Below, piece by piece: positions 8,720-16,924 of a stretch of 64,000 bases of DNA (positions within the stretch are counted from its first letter, which is position 1; each line of letters opens with the position of its first letter). Both the position numbers and the translations under genes were made by a program. This stretch comes from Kangiella taiwanensis. GTDB lineage: Bacteria > Pseudomonadota > Gammaproteobacteria > Enterobacterales > Kangiellaceae. The notes below the pieces were generated by a model. It saw only the letters and a program-made list of their open reading frames with translations. It ran no database searches and had not been told where the DNA came from. Where the stretch lies: the NCBI RefSeq assembly GCF_020005165.1, contig NZ_JAHCLT010000001.1:186001-250000 (forward strand), written 5' to 3'.

Positions 8720-9466
8720 ATGAATATTTTGTATCCAGTCATTCTAGCCATTGTCGTTTTGCTAGTGGCTAGCATGTTTAAGATTCTTCGCGAATATGAG
8801 CGTGGCGTTATTTTTATGCTGGGTCGCTTTTGGAAAGTTAAAGGCCCTGGCCTCATTATTCTGATCCCATTTGTCCAACAAATGGTTCGTGTCGATTTGC
8901 GTACCGTGGTGATGGATGTTCCAACTCAAGACGTTATCTCGCTAGATAACGTGTCGGTTGAGGTCAACGCTGTGGTCTACTTCCGAGTAATTGATCCTCA
9001 GAAAGCCATCATTAATGTTGAGCACTACTATGATGCAACCAGCCAATTGGCACAAACCACGCTACGTTCTGTCCTTGGTCAACATGAGTTAGACGAAATG
9101 CTGGCTTCTCGCGAGCAACTAAATACCGATATCCAAGCCATCTTGGACAACCAAACAGATGCTTGGGGTATCAAGGTGGCTAACGTCGAAATTAAGCATG
9201 TGGATCTGAACGAAAGCATGATCCGTGCGATTGCGCAACAAGCCGAAGCAGAGCGTGCGCGTCGGGCTAAAGTGATCCATGCGCGCGGCGAAATGGAGGC
9301 CTCGGAAAAACTTCTCGAAGCCGCCAAAGTCCTATCGCAACAGGAAGAAGCGATCCAGCTGCGTTATCTGCAAACCCTGTCGAGTTTGGCTGGTGAGAAC
9401 AGCAATACCATCGTCTTCCCGCTGCCGATCGACTTTATGAAGAACTTCATGAAGAAAGATCAATAG
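8720..9466 (+). CDS. Slipin/stomatin-like SPFH-domain protein
   Basis: A 248-aa protein with one N-terminal membrane anchor (about 3-20), then an SPFH/band-7 domain ([13 protein letters not shown], about 25-190) and a charged [10 protein letters not shown] coiled coil. Slipins oligomerise in membrane microdomains. The C-terminal hydrophobic patch (T-I-V-F-P-L-P-I-D) is like the segment cut by NfeD in archaeal homologues. It is the second gene of the nfeD operon and converges with the pirin gene 7 bases away. Confidence 0.92.
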   Translation: MNILYPVILAIVVLLVASMFKILREYERGVIFMLGRFWKVKGPGLIILIPFVQQMVRVDLRTVVMDVPTQDVISLDNVSVEVNAVVYFRVIDPQKAIINVEHYYDATSQLAQTTLRSVLGQHELDEMLASREQLNTDIQAILDNQTDAWGIKVANVEIKHVDLNESMIRAIAQQAEAERARRAKVIHARGEMEASEKLLEAAKVLSQQEEAIQLRYLQTLSSLAGENSNTIVFPLPIDFMKNFMKKDQ

Positions 9467-9473
9467 GACTGGG

Positions 9474-10337
9474 TTAGCTGAGGCTCTGACCAAACTTACC
9501 GCTTTTGAAATCATCAAAGGCTTGCATGATTTCTTCTTCACTGTTCATAACGAATGGGCCCGCGCCGACTATGGGCTCATTCAACGGCTGACCGCTCAGC
9601 AGCAACAGGGTGCTATCTTCTTCAGCGGTTATCTGTATTTCGCTACCGCTATTGTTGAATATTATTGTGTCATCGGCTCCGGCCTGATGTTCATTAATAC
9701 TGATTGAGCCTTTTAACACCACAACAATGGCGTTCCATTGTTCGTTGATGTCCACTCGCTGGCTCTGACCACTTTGCATTGATAAATCCCACACATTTAA
9801 AGGGGAATAGGTATGCGCTGGGCCTTGTTTACCTTGATACTCACCGGCAATCACTCTCAAGCTACCGCCTTCTAGGGTGAGATTCGGAATATCGTCTGAC
9901 TTAATGGCCTGATAACCCGGCTGTGCCATTTTATGCTCTTTGGGTAAATTCACCCAAAGCTGAGCCATTTCCATGATGCCCCCGCGCTCAGTAAAGGCTT
10001 CTGAGTGGAACTCGTCATGCAAAATACCGTTACCCGCTGTCATCCACTGCACATCGCCGGGATAAATCGTCCCACCTTTACCAGTTGAGTCCCGGTGCGA
10101 CACTTCACCTTGATAAACAATGGTAACCGTTTCAAAGCCACGGTGCGGGTGCTCACCAACACCTCTCGGCTGAGAGCTCGGCTCAAAATTGGCTGGCCCC
10201 GCATGATCAAGCAACAAAAATGGGCTGATTTGCTGCCCTTTGCTGTTATATGCAAATAAAGAGCGCACCGGAAAGCCATCGCCAACCCAGTGGCCTTGTG
10301 GTGCTTTATAAATGCCTTGAATCGTTTTTTGCGCCAT
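9474..10337 (-). CDS. Pirin family protein (bicupin)
   Basis: A 287-aa protein with the N-terminal cupin signature H-P-H-R-G-F-E-T-V and the later H-D-E-F-H-S-E motif. Together these give the three His and one Glu that bind the metal (usually Fe). A second cupin without the full metal set occupies about 150-285. Bacterial pirins such as YhhW can act as quercetin dioxygenases or redox sensors; the role here is not known. The frame is open to 10382, but ATG at 10335-10337 has a good RBS (GAAGGAG) and matches the family N-terminus. Confidence 0.9.
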   Translation of the reverse strand: MAQKTIQGIYKAPQGHWVGDGFPVRSLFAYNSKGQQISPFLLLDHAGPANFEPSSQPRGVGEHPHRGFETVTIVYQGEVSHRDSTGKGGTIYPGDVQWMTAGNGILHDEFHSEAFTERGGIMEMAQLWVNLPKEHKMAQPGYQAIKSDDIPNLTLEGGSLRVIAGEYQGKQGPAHTYSPLNVWDLSMQSGQSQRVDINEQWNAIVVVLKGSISINEHQAGADDTIIFNNSGSEIQITAEEDSTLLLLSGQPLNEPIVGAGPFVMNSEEEIMQAFDDFKSGKFGQSLS

Positions 10338-10448
10338 ATCGAGCTCCTTCCAAGCAACCCTATTCATTATTAACAAGGCCACTCTTCATTAAGTTATAGA
10401 GCTATATATTGATGCAAGTCTCACTTTTTTCAACTTCTCGACAAATTT

Positions 10449-10490
10449 AAATGAGAATCGTTTGCATTTAAGAAATGTTATCGGTATGAT
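10449..10490 (+). promoter_or_regulatory. Fur-like box overlapping a sigma-70 promoter
   Basis: Bases 10449-10469 form an imperfect 21-base palindrome: left arm aaatgagaat, central C, right arm gtttgcattt, with 7 of 10 pairs. The aatgagaat half matches the Fur consensus half-site. The promoter elements are TTTGCA at 10461-10466, an 18-base spacer and TATGAT at 10485-10490. The box covers the -35 region, as in iron-repressed promoters. It points away from pirin, whose start is about 110 bases off on the other strand and could also be affected. Confidence 0.5.
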
Positions 10491-10496
10491 TCGTTT

Positions 10497-10679
10497 CAAG
10501 GTCAGGGCAGAACGAGGTAGCGCTGCTCACCAACACAATTCGCTGAGGTCATGACAGTGGTGTTTATCGGAAAGCCCCACCTCTCCTACGAGCTTGATCC
10601 AGCGAACCCAATTCCAACAATAATAAAACTGCTATCATAGGTCTCTTCACGCTATACCGCCCTTTGGGCGGTTTTTTTT
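10497..10679 (+). ncRNA. Candidate iron-regulated small RNA (about 180 nt)
   Basis: From the promoter at 10461-10490 the first strong stop is the terminator at 10656-10679. Between them there is no open frame with an RBS, but there are several internally complementary stretches. No known RNA family is recognised: it is not 4.5S, 6S, RNase P or tmRNA. Position, Fur-like box and terminator together suggest a RyhB- or PrrF-like regulator. This is inference; the transcript has not been shown. Confidence 0.4.
10656..10679 (+). terminator. Strong intrinsic terminator
   Basis: A GC-rich 7-bp stem (accgccc / gggcggt) with a TTT loop and an eight-base T-run. No protein gene lies upstream on this strand for about 1.2 kb, so it must end something else. 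Confidence 0.85.
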
Positions 10680-11003
10680 GCTATCTATTTTCTATGGTTC
10701 CACCATGATATGTCTCTTGTGAGACAGAGTTATAAAGTGTTTTAACGTTCATTTTTTGACGAGCAAAAAACGAACCAAAAAACTCGCCCCAAAAGTTAGG
10801 CGCTACCGCGCTTCCCTCATCATTAAAAATTTCTTCACGTGCCGCAAAACGAAACCTCCATGTTTCGTTTTTGCTAAATTGGGCTATCCCTGCCCAATTT
10901 GCACTATAATTTTTAACCTTGAGGCTAACTTTTAACGGGGTGACTGGTGCTAATTATCCAGCTTCAGATGTGTTGAACCTCAAGCATTAGCTTGAAAGTA
11001 TTT
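10680..11003. repeat. Gene-free stretch with a chain of hairpins
   Basis: No gene is seen. Hairpins lie at 10694-10706 (atggt-TCC-accat), 10711-10726 (6-bp stem, loop TTGT), 10747-10775 (11-bp stem with one mismatch, loop gacgagc), 10800-10811 (gcgc-TACC-gcgc), 10846-10871 (10-bp stem, loop CTCCAT) and 10876-10900 (9-bp stem, loop TATCCCT). Several loops carry TCC on the plus strand, like the hairpin at 7016-7037. Confidence 0.65.
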
Positions 11004-11885
11004 CTATCCGATATGAAAAACCTTCTTCCTCGACATAGCAAAGGCTTTCTTTTCATCGTAATAAGCCGCTTCATTAATAAAGCTCATATAACAATCTTCA
11101 CCGTCATAAATCACTTCGTCGCCATTAAATAACGTGAAAATCGGCTCGCCAGAGCGTAGTAGGGAAAAGTCACGGTCTTGGATGCCATGATGCACCATGC
11201 CAGAGATTTCACCGTTCACATCGGTGGGCAAAAACATCACATCAAAGTACTCAAATACTTCTATCGACTCTGAAGGCTGTGGTAATTGATGATTGTTGTA
11301 TTCGTTGAGAAACTTGAAGATAAGCTGGGTCGTTTCTTCAGTTTTATCGAAAACATCTTGCCGCAATTGGCCCTGAGCGGTTGCACCGATTTCCACTAAG
11401 ACATGCTGCGGTGCGACCGACATCAAGAAATGATGATCCGGCATCGACTCTAAAGTTACGGAAACATTATCCATCCGTTGTTGAACGTAGTCCACCAGCA
11501 TGAGGTGAAACGTATCCGTTTTGGTTAGTACTAAATTCACACCCATCGGGGCAGTTGATGTGTGTAAATCGATAATCATATCCGTGCGACTATCGCCTTT
11601 AGGCCCTAGCTTTTGATTGATCTTTTTCGCTAGCTCATTTTCATGACCAAATAAAGAGTCGTCATTTAAATCTGCTAGTTTAAAGCTACGATTCAAGTCA
11701 CGTTCAAGGTAACGCTTATTGGCAAGGTGTGCTTCATGATTGGCTTTAAACAGTTCGACTTTAAAGCTATGCTGTCCTAACTTCTTGGGAAATTGGCGAT
11801 ACTTGTTGAGCAAGTAGATCCCCGTCAACTCATTGCCATGAGTCCCACCGACCAACGCCACTTGCTTAATCATTTCACTCGACAT
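11004..11885 (-). CDS. Aspartoacylase / succinylglutamate desuccinylase family (AspA-like)
   Basis: A 293-aa zinc carboxypeptidase-fold enzyme. G-G-T-H-G-N-E gives the first His and the Glu of the zinc site, E-R-D-L-N-R-S-F is the substrate-binding Arg motif, and D-L-H-T-S-T gives the second zinc His. The R-D-L-N-R form and the length are closer to aspartoacylases (N-acetylaspartate or N-acyl amino-acid hydrolysis) than to AstE. The frame is open to 11969, but ATG at 11883-11885 has an AAGGTGAG RBS. Last gene of the minus-strand operon thrE-nuclease-aspA. Confidence 0.85.
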   Translation of the reverse strand: MSSEMIKQVALVGGTHGNELTGIYLLNKYRQFPKKLGQHSFKVELFKANHEAHLANKRYLERDLNRSFKLADLNDDSLFGHENELAKKINQKLGPKGDSRTDMIIDLHTSTAPMGVNLVLTKTDTFHLMLVDYVQQRMDNVSVTLESMPDHHFLMSVAPQHVLVEIGATAQGQLRQDVFDKTEETTQLIFKFLNEYNNHQLPQPSESIEVFEYFDVMFLPTDVNGEISGMVHHGIQDRDFSLLRSGEPIFTLFNGDEVIYDGEDCYMSFINEAAYYDEKKAFAMSRKKVFHIG

Positions 11886-11902
11886 AATGCTCACCTTAAC
11901 GC

Positions 11903-12382
11903 TTATTTCCTTTGATGGGACTGACGCCAATCCCAAGGGTTTTGCCGTTGAGCCTCTGGTAAAGCCCACAAGCCACGGCCTGCATCTTTCGCCTCTTGCT
12001 GTAGCGCTCGCATGCGCTTACTTTTACTGTACTTCCAGGCCCACGCAGCGCCTGACATTACCATCATATCATTAATACTCTTACCATTAACTTGAATCAC
12101 AGCTAAACGGCGGCCGTAACGATCGCGCTTCTCACCTAGTAAACTTAAAGGCTCACCATCAAGCAGATCATCTAACAAAGCTTTCGACTCTTCAGCGTAA
12201 GGCTGGTGCTTTTCAGGAGCATCAATATCTAACAATCTTACCGTAAATTTTTTACCGGCATCACAACACAAAACCGCGCTGTCACCATCCTGAACATACA
12301 CCAGACGATACCCCTCTTGCTCAGCCTGAGAACAGGCCAATACGAGAAACAATAATGTACATAACACAAATGCTCGCATCAT
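11903..12382 (-). CDS. Secreted/lipoprotein thermonuclease (SNase-like)
   Basis: A 159-aa protein whose N-terminal signal ends in L-V-L-A-C, so probably a lipoprotein. The staphylococcal nuclease fold spans about 25-150, with V-R-L-L-D-I-D-A-P-E (catalytic Arg and Ca-binding Asp), an E-E-S-K Glu region and R-Y-G-R-R-L-A. It cuts DNA or RNA outside the cytoplasm, perhaps for nucleotide scavenging. It starts 4 bases after thrE ends and finishes 17 bases before aspA, so the three are one transcript. Confidence 0.85.
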   Translation of the reverse strand: MMRAFVLCTLLFLVLACSQAEQEGYRLVYVQDGDSAVLCCDAGKKFTVRLLDIDAPEKHQPYAEESKALLDDLLDGEPLSLLGEKRDRYGRRLAVIQVNGKSINDMMVMSGAAWAWKYSKSKRMRALQQEAKDAGRGLWALPEAQRQNPWDWRQSHQRK

Positions 12383-12386
12383 CAGT

Positions 12387-13709
12387 TTATTCCTTCGCGT
12401 TATCGATTACTTCGACATCCGCTGGTTCTGTTTTGATTTTTGGTTTAGGCAAGGTCGCAATCGACGACACCAACAGACCTGTAATCAAAGAAATACCGAC
12501 AATAATCATATTAAACGCCGTTTCTAAACCGCCAATGATATTGTGATCAAGAATTTCGGTTAAACTCCTGAAGCCAACACTGCCCGGAACTAAAATAATG
12601 AAACCTGGCATCATCACCGCCGCAGTGGGCACTTGCTTAATTCGATAGGCTAAGTTTGCGAAAACTCCCACGGTCAAAGCACCAAAGAATGCACCTGTCG
12701 CGGCACCCAGTTCAGCGCCTGCCCAACGTGACACAAAAAATGACGATGCGGTAGTCGCTATAACCCATAACAAGTGACGACTTCGAGTTTGAAACAGCAT
12801 CATCAAAGACCATGAGCTTACAACGATCGCAATCCACACTGTCCATTGAGGTAGTTGATGATCAATCGACGTCGTAATCGACGCCTGTCCAAAAAAAATA
12901 GCGGCCACTTGTGAGCCAATGGCCACGCCAAAAATCATCTGAATAAAAATCACCACCGAACCAAGCAGTCTTGCCGTACCCGACACCAAGTTCTGCGTCG
13001 CTAACTCCGCCATGGCAATGGTGAGCATCATACCGGGCACTAATACAATAATGCCGGATACTACTGGGATGTAGGTCGAACTTAGTCCTATCCAATAATT
13101 AAAGGCAAAAGAAATTAACGTCGCCAGAAATGCAGACAGAGCCGGCATTAGATTGGAAACCGTTTCAGAACGTAACCCGCCAATATTAACAAAGACACCA
13201 ACAATTAGGCCTGTGACAGAAGCCGTAATAATTTCAGGAATACCACCACCGAAAATTCGACAAATTGCCGTAGACACCAACATGAAGCACAAAATCATCC
13301 ACCACTTGCTGTGTAGCGGTGCCGAATTCGTAATGTCAGTCAGCTCCTTGGCCCCTTTCTCAGTAGTTATCTCACCATTAATCACCGCATAAGCCACATC
13401 AATCGTTCGGCTTAATTTATCCACGTTGACCTCACCCGAATTCGAACGAATCACATAGGTACGCGGTTTGTCTTCATCCTGAATGAAGGTCATGGTAATG
13501 CTGGTCGGCACTACGGTCGCTTGCAAACCATAGCCCAGCTGATCCGCCACGTTCGTCATCAGTCGCTCTAATTCATAGCTCGGTACACCATAGGTGTGCA
13601 ACGCTTTCACCAACCGCAGCATAAATCCCACAGGTTCATGCCGGTCAGGATAATTCGGTACATTATCCAAACGTCGTTCGGCTATCGAAATCGGCAAATC
13701 GTCGGCCAT
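12387..13709 (-). CDS. ThrE-type threonine/serine exporter (fused YjjP-YjjB)
   Basis: A 440-aa inner-membrane protein. A cytoplasmic N-terminal region (about 1-140, including Y-G-V-P-S-Y-E-L-E) is followed by about ten membrane segments. The first half matches ThrE/YjjP and the second half the YjjB-like ThrE_2 domain, which are two separate proteins in E. coli. ThrE exports threonine and serine; YjjPB has been linked to succinate export. First gene of an operon with a nuclease and aspartoacylase. Confidence 0.85.
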   Translation of the reverse strand: MADDLPISIAERRLDNVPNYPDRHEPVGFMLRLVKALHTYGVPSYELERLMTNVADQLGYGLQATVVPTSITMTFIQDEDKPRTYVIRSNSGEVNVDKLSRTIDVAYAVINGEITTEKGAKELTDITNSAPLHSKWWMILCFMLVSTAICRIFGGGIPEIITASVTGLIVGVFVNIGGLRSETVSNLMPALSAFLATLISFAFNYWIGLSSTYIPVVSGIIVLVPGMMLTIAMAELATQNLVSGTARLLGSVVIFIQMIFGVAIGSQVAAIFFGQASITTSIDHQLPQWTVWIAIVVSSWSLMMLFQTRSRHLLWVIATTASSFFVSRWAGAELGAATGAFFGALTVGVFANLAYRIKQVPTAAVMMPGFIILVPGSVGFRSLTEILDHNIIGGLETAFNMIIVGISLITGLLVSSIATLPKPKIKTEPADVEVIDNAKE

Positions 13710-13923
13710 AGCAACTTTTTCCTTATGAATTAATTATTTGGCGCTGTTTTTATATATTCTAGAGAAACTCTGTTACAAATATCTACAGGCTACTGATTGC
13801 ATCTTACTTTTTAATAGAATAGCATTGCAAACTTGAAGTATTTTGACTTTTTCAAAGTGCTTCACCACAAATCCTTTACGGAATATGCATTAAACTCTTT
13901 AAATAGAGCTGCGTGAATACACT

Positions 13924-14208
13924 ATGAATAGAATGTTACGTCACATTATTGTTACAGCTGCCTTGCTAAGCATGGCTTTGCTTAGCGTGTCGCATGCATT
14001 TTCACCTATTCACCAGGATGCAACCGATCTTCCCGAGTGTACTTTTTGCTTGCACCATGCTGGCAATCAACTGCATACAGCACCGCATCAGATAACTGTT
14101 CCACAACCACTCGAGATGAGCGCAGAAATGATCACCCTTAACTCTAGCACGGTCTTTGTGCGAAGCATCCGCCCATTCTTCGGACGCGCCCCACCTCAAT
14201 TAGCATAA
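13924..14208 (+). CDS. Small Cys/His-containing periplasmic protein upstream of the TonB receptor
   Basis: A 94-aa protein with a signal peptide (about 1-26, ending S-H-A) and then a short mature part with C-T-F-C-L-H-H-A-G and more His residues. Its size and C-x2-C-x-H-H motif recall the DUF2946-type small proteins found beside metal-related TonB receptors. No function is known. It lies 108 bases upstream of the receptor on the same strand and may share its transcript. No clear RBS is seen, which lowers confidence slightly. Confidence 0.7.
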   Translation: MNRMLRHIIVTAALLSMALLSVSHAFSPIHQDATDLPECTFCLHHAGNQLHTAPHQITVPQPLEMSAEMITLNSSTVFVRSIRPFFGRAPPQLA

Positions 14209-14316
14209 CTCAACAACTCTAAACACTATTAACGATCCCATACTTAGCCGAGAGCAACTCTCCTACGGCAAGTTTTTGGGCTGTAGCATATGCTAAAAAT
14301 TTGAGGTAACACCACA

Positions 14317-16710
14317 ATGAAACTTAGAACACTAAGTCTATTAATCACGGGAATATTGGCTTCCCAAAGCGCATTAGCGGCTGAAAAGAATCTTACAGGC
14401 GTCATTACAGGTGATGACAACCAACCACTTGAAGGTGTTGAAGTTCACCTTCGAGCACAAAATTTATCCACAACTACCGATGCTAGCGGCAAGTTCACTT
14501 TCGAAGATTTAGAAGAAGGCCGATACGTACTCGACATCAAAGGTGGTAGCGAAGGCCACATTAACCGTTCGGTTCGCCATGACGGTACGGACAAATCAAT
14601 CAGCCTGACACCTGAAAATGCAGAAGTGTTGGTTATTACGGGTAACCCTCTTGAACATTCCAGCCTTGAGATGGCATCGCCTGCCGTCATCATCAGCGGT
14701 GAAGAGCTGGTAAAAAATCGTGGTGCTAACATCGGCGAAACTCTAGCACAAACTCCAGGCATCAACCTATCAAGCTTTGGTGCTGGCGCTGGCCGCCCCG
14801 TTATTCGTGGTCAACAAGGTAACCGTGTGACAGTTTTGAGTAATAACAGCTCGACTCAAGATGCCTCAAACTCTAGCCCTGACCATTGGATCGCAGCAGA
14901 GCCATTATTGGCTGAGCGTGTTGAAGTCTTAAAAGGGCCAGCAACATTACTCTATGGTGGCGGTGCAGTTGGTGGCGCGGTCAATGTTGTCGACAATCGA
15001 ATTCCTATGCACTTAACTGATGGTATTGAGGGTGGTTTTGAAGCCAGAGCCGCAGATTCAGCCACCGGTGAGCGCAGTACGGTTGGTACTGTAACGGCAT
15101 CCGCTGGTAACTTCGCCTTCAACATTGATGGTTTCAAATCTGAAACTGATGATTACGAGATCCCTGCTTACGCTGAATCCTCTTTCTTAAGAGCAGAAGA
15201 AGCACACGAGCATGAAGGGGAAACCGAAGAAGAGCATGCTGAGCATGAGGAAGAGTTCGGCGGTACATTGAATAACACCCGCACGGATACCAAAGGCGGA
15301 AGCTTCGGTGTTTCTTATATTGGTGACCGTGGCTTTATCGGTATGTCTTATACTGAGTTCGAACGTTCTTATGGCTTACCTGGGCACGCTCATGGGCACG
15401 AAGAAGAACATGGTCATGAGGATGAGCATGCTCATGAAGAGGAAGAGCATGGCGAGCATGAAGAAGCTGTCTTTTTAGATTTAGAGCAGAAGCGTTATAA
15501 CCTAAAAGGGCAATTAAGCGACCCTTTTTCGGGCTTTCAAAATCTTAAGTTTAACTACTCAAAAACAGATTACGAACATCAAGAAATTGAAGGCGATGAA
15601 GTAAGCACTCGCTTTACTAATGATGCTCAAGAGCTTCGCGTTGAGGCGGTTCACAACTCATGGAACGGCTGGCAAGGCGCATTCGGCTTACAGCTGAGCG
15701 ATAGTGATTTCGCTGCCGTAGGTGCCGAAACGTTCATCCCGGCTTCAAATACCAAAAACTACGGTATTTTCTGGCTGGAAGAAGTCGATAAAGGCGACTG
15801 GCATACAGAACTCGGTCTACGCCTGGATCAACAAAAAATCGATGTTTCTAGCACTGCAAATTTCGGTGGCGCTCAACGTGACGATAAAGCTTATAGCTTT
15901 GCGGCAGGGACCGTATGGCACATTGATGATTCTTGGTCACTACCGATTAACTTCGCGCTGGCTCAACGTTTACCCTCTGTGGAAGAGTTGTATTCCAATG
16001 CTGGACGTGATGAAGACTCGTACGTTCCTCACTTGGCAACATTAAGCATTGAAGTAGGCAACGAAAATCTAGACAAAGAAACGGCGCAGAATATTGATAT
16101 TGGACTACGCTATCACACCGATGAAGTACATGCCTCCGTATCATTGTTCCATAACAAAGTCTCTGATTACATTTACCTTGAGCACCATGAGCATGAAGAA
16201 GAGCATGATACTGGCGGTGGTCATGATGAGCACGAAGAACATAGTGAATTTCCAATCTTTGAGTTCACTCAAGACGACGCAACGTTTACAGGCCTCGAAG
16301 CTGAAATCGATTGGACCTTTGGATACCAAGGCGACTCTTACTGGAAAGCCGGGTTATTTGGTGACTACACACGTGCAACACTCGACAAAGGTGGTTATTT
16401 ACCACGCACACCTGCTAAGCGCTTCGGCGGCAATATTGGATTTGTTCAAGGTGACTTAAGCGCTGACTTCACAGTGATTAAAGCCGATGACCAAAACCAA
16501 CTAGCAGAAGACGAGTTGCCTACGGAAGGTTATACGTTAGTTAATATGAGTGTTGGCTATAACGTCTACTTCGATAATGCTGACTTACTACTGTTCTTAA
16601 AAGGCGAGAACATGGGCGATGAAGAAATTCGTGACCACGCTTCTTTCCTGAAAGACCGCACGACACGTGCCGGTAGAACTTTCTCGGCAGGATTCCGATT
16701 AACGTTCTAA
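14317..16710 (+). CDS. TonB-dependent receptor with His/Glu-rich loops, ZnuD-like (zinc uptake)
   Basis: A 797-aa outer-membrane receptor. A signal peptide (1-21) is followed by a carboxypeptidase-regulatory-like domain (about 24-100), a plug domain (about 115-225, with R-P-V-I-R-G-Q-Q-G-N-R-V and L-Y-G-G-G-A-V-G-G-A-V-N) and a 22-strand barrel ending in F. Three predicted surface loops are crowded with His and Glu (about residues 293-315, 355-386 and 621-647). This is the hallmark of ZnuD and related zinc receptors, though nickel, cobalt or copper are possible. A zinc-repressor site was looked for upstream without a convincing hit. Confidence 0.88.
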   Translation: MKLRTLSLLITGILASQSALAAEKNLTGVITGDDNQPLEGVEVHLRAQNLSTTTDASGKFTFEDLEEGRYVLDIKGGSEGHINRSVRHDGTDKSISLTPENAEVLVITGNPLEHSSLEMASPAVIISGEELVKNRGANIGETLAQTPGINLSSFGAGAGRPVIRGQQGNRVTVLSNNSSTQDASNSSPDHWIAAEPLLAERVEVLKGPATLLYGGGAVGGAVNVVDNRIPMHLTDGIEGGFEARAADSATGERSTVGTVTASAGNFAFNIDGFKSETDDYEIPAYAESSFLRAEEAHEHEGETEEEHAEHEEEFGGTLNNTRTDTKGGSFGVSYIGDRGFIGMSYTEFERSYGLPGHAHGHEEEHGHEDEHAHEEEEHGEHEEAVFLDLEQKRYNLKGQLSDPFSGFQNLKFNYSKTDYEHQEIEGDEVSTRFTNDAQELRVEAVHNSWNGWQGAFGLQLSDSDFAAVGAETFIPASNTKNYGIFWLEEVDKGDWHTELGLRLDQQKIDVSSTANFGGAQRDDKAYSFAAGTVWHIDDSWSLPINFALAQRLPSVEELYSNAGRDEDSYVPHLATLSIEVGNENLDKETAQNIDIGLRYHTDEVHASVSLFHNKVSDYIYLEHHEHEEEHDTGGGHDEHEEHSEFPIFEFTQDDATFTGLEAEIDWTFGYQGDSYWKAGLFGDYTRATLDKGGYLPRTPAKRFGGNIGFVQGDLSADFTVIKADDQNQLAEDELPTEGYTLVNMSVGYNVYFDNADLLLFLKGENMGDEEIRDHASFLKDRTTRAGRTFSAGFRLTF

Positions 16711-16746
16711 TCGAGATCAGTTGTAAATTTTCTTATTGTTACCCCC

Positions 16747-16783
16747 AGGTTGGCTTAGCTGCTCCTTCTCGCTAGGCCGACCT
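16747..16783 (+). terminator. Hairpin after the TonB receptor gene
   Basis: A 13-bp stem (aggttggcttagc / gctaggccgacct, two G-U pairs) with an 11-base loop. No T-run follows, so it is a 3'-end stabiliser or a weak terminator at best. Confidence 0.45.
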
Positions 16784-16857
16784 TCTAGGGATACATTCCG
16801 CTTTAACCCCTTGAAATTATAACTTTTATCCCCATATCTCTTGCGACAAAGATCCTT

Positions 16858-16887
16858 TACCTACTCAACATCTAAAGTAGGTATAAT
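16858..16887 (+). promoter_or_regulatory. marC promoter region with inverted repeat
   Basis: TATAAT at 16882-16887 is a perfect -10 box. Directly upstream and overlapping its first bases is a perfect 8-bp inverted repeat, tacctact (16858-16865) and agtaggta (16876-16883), with 10 bases between. No good -35 is present, so an activator or repressor may bind the repeat. Confidence 0.5.
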
Positions 16888-16924
16888 TATCAAGTAATGG
16901 CATCTAAGGTTAAGGAGAGCAATC

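Noticed and set aside
10497-10679. 4.5S/SRP RNA, because of a ggtcagg segment
   Set aside because: The conserved SRP core (GGAAGCAGC-type loop) is absent, and the length and structure do not fit.
13737-13923. A Zur-type operator before the metal receptor locus
   Set aside because: No good match to the GTTATA-N-TATAAC type palindrome was found by eye.
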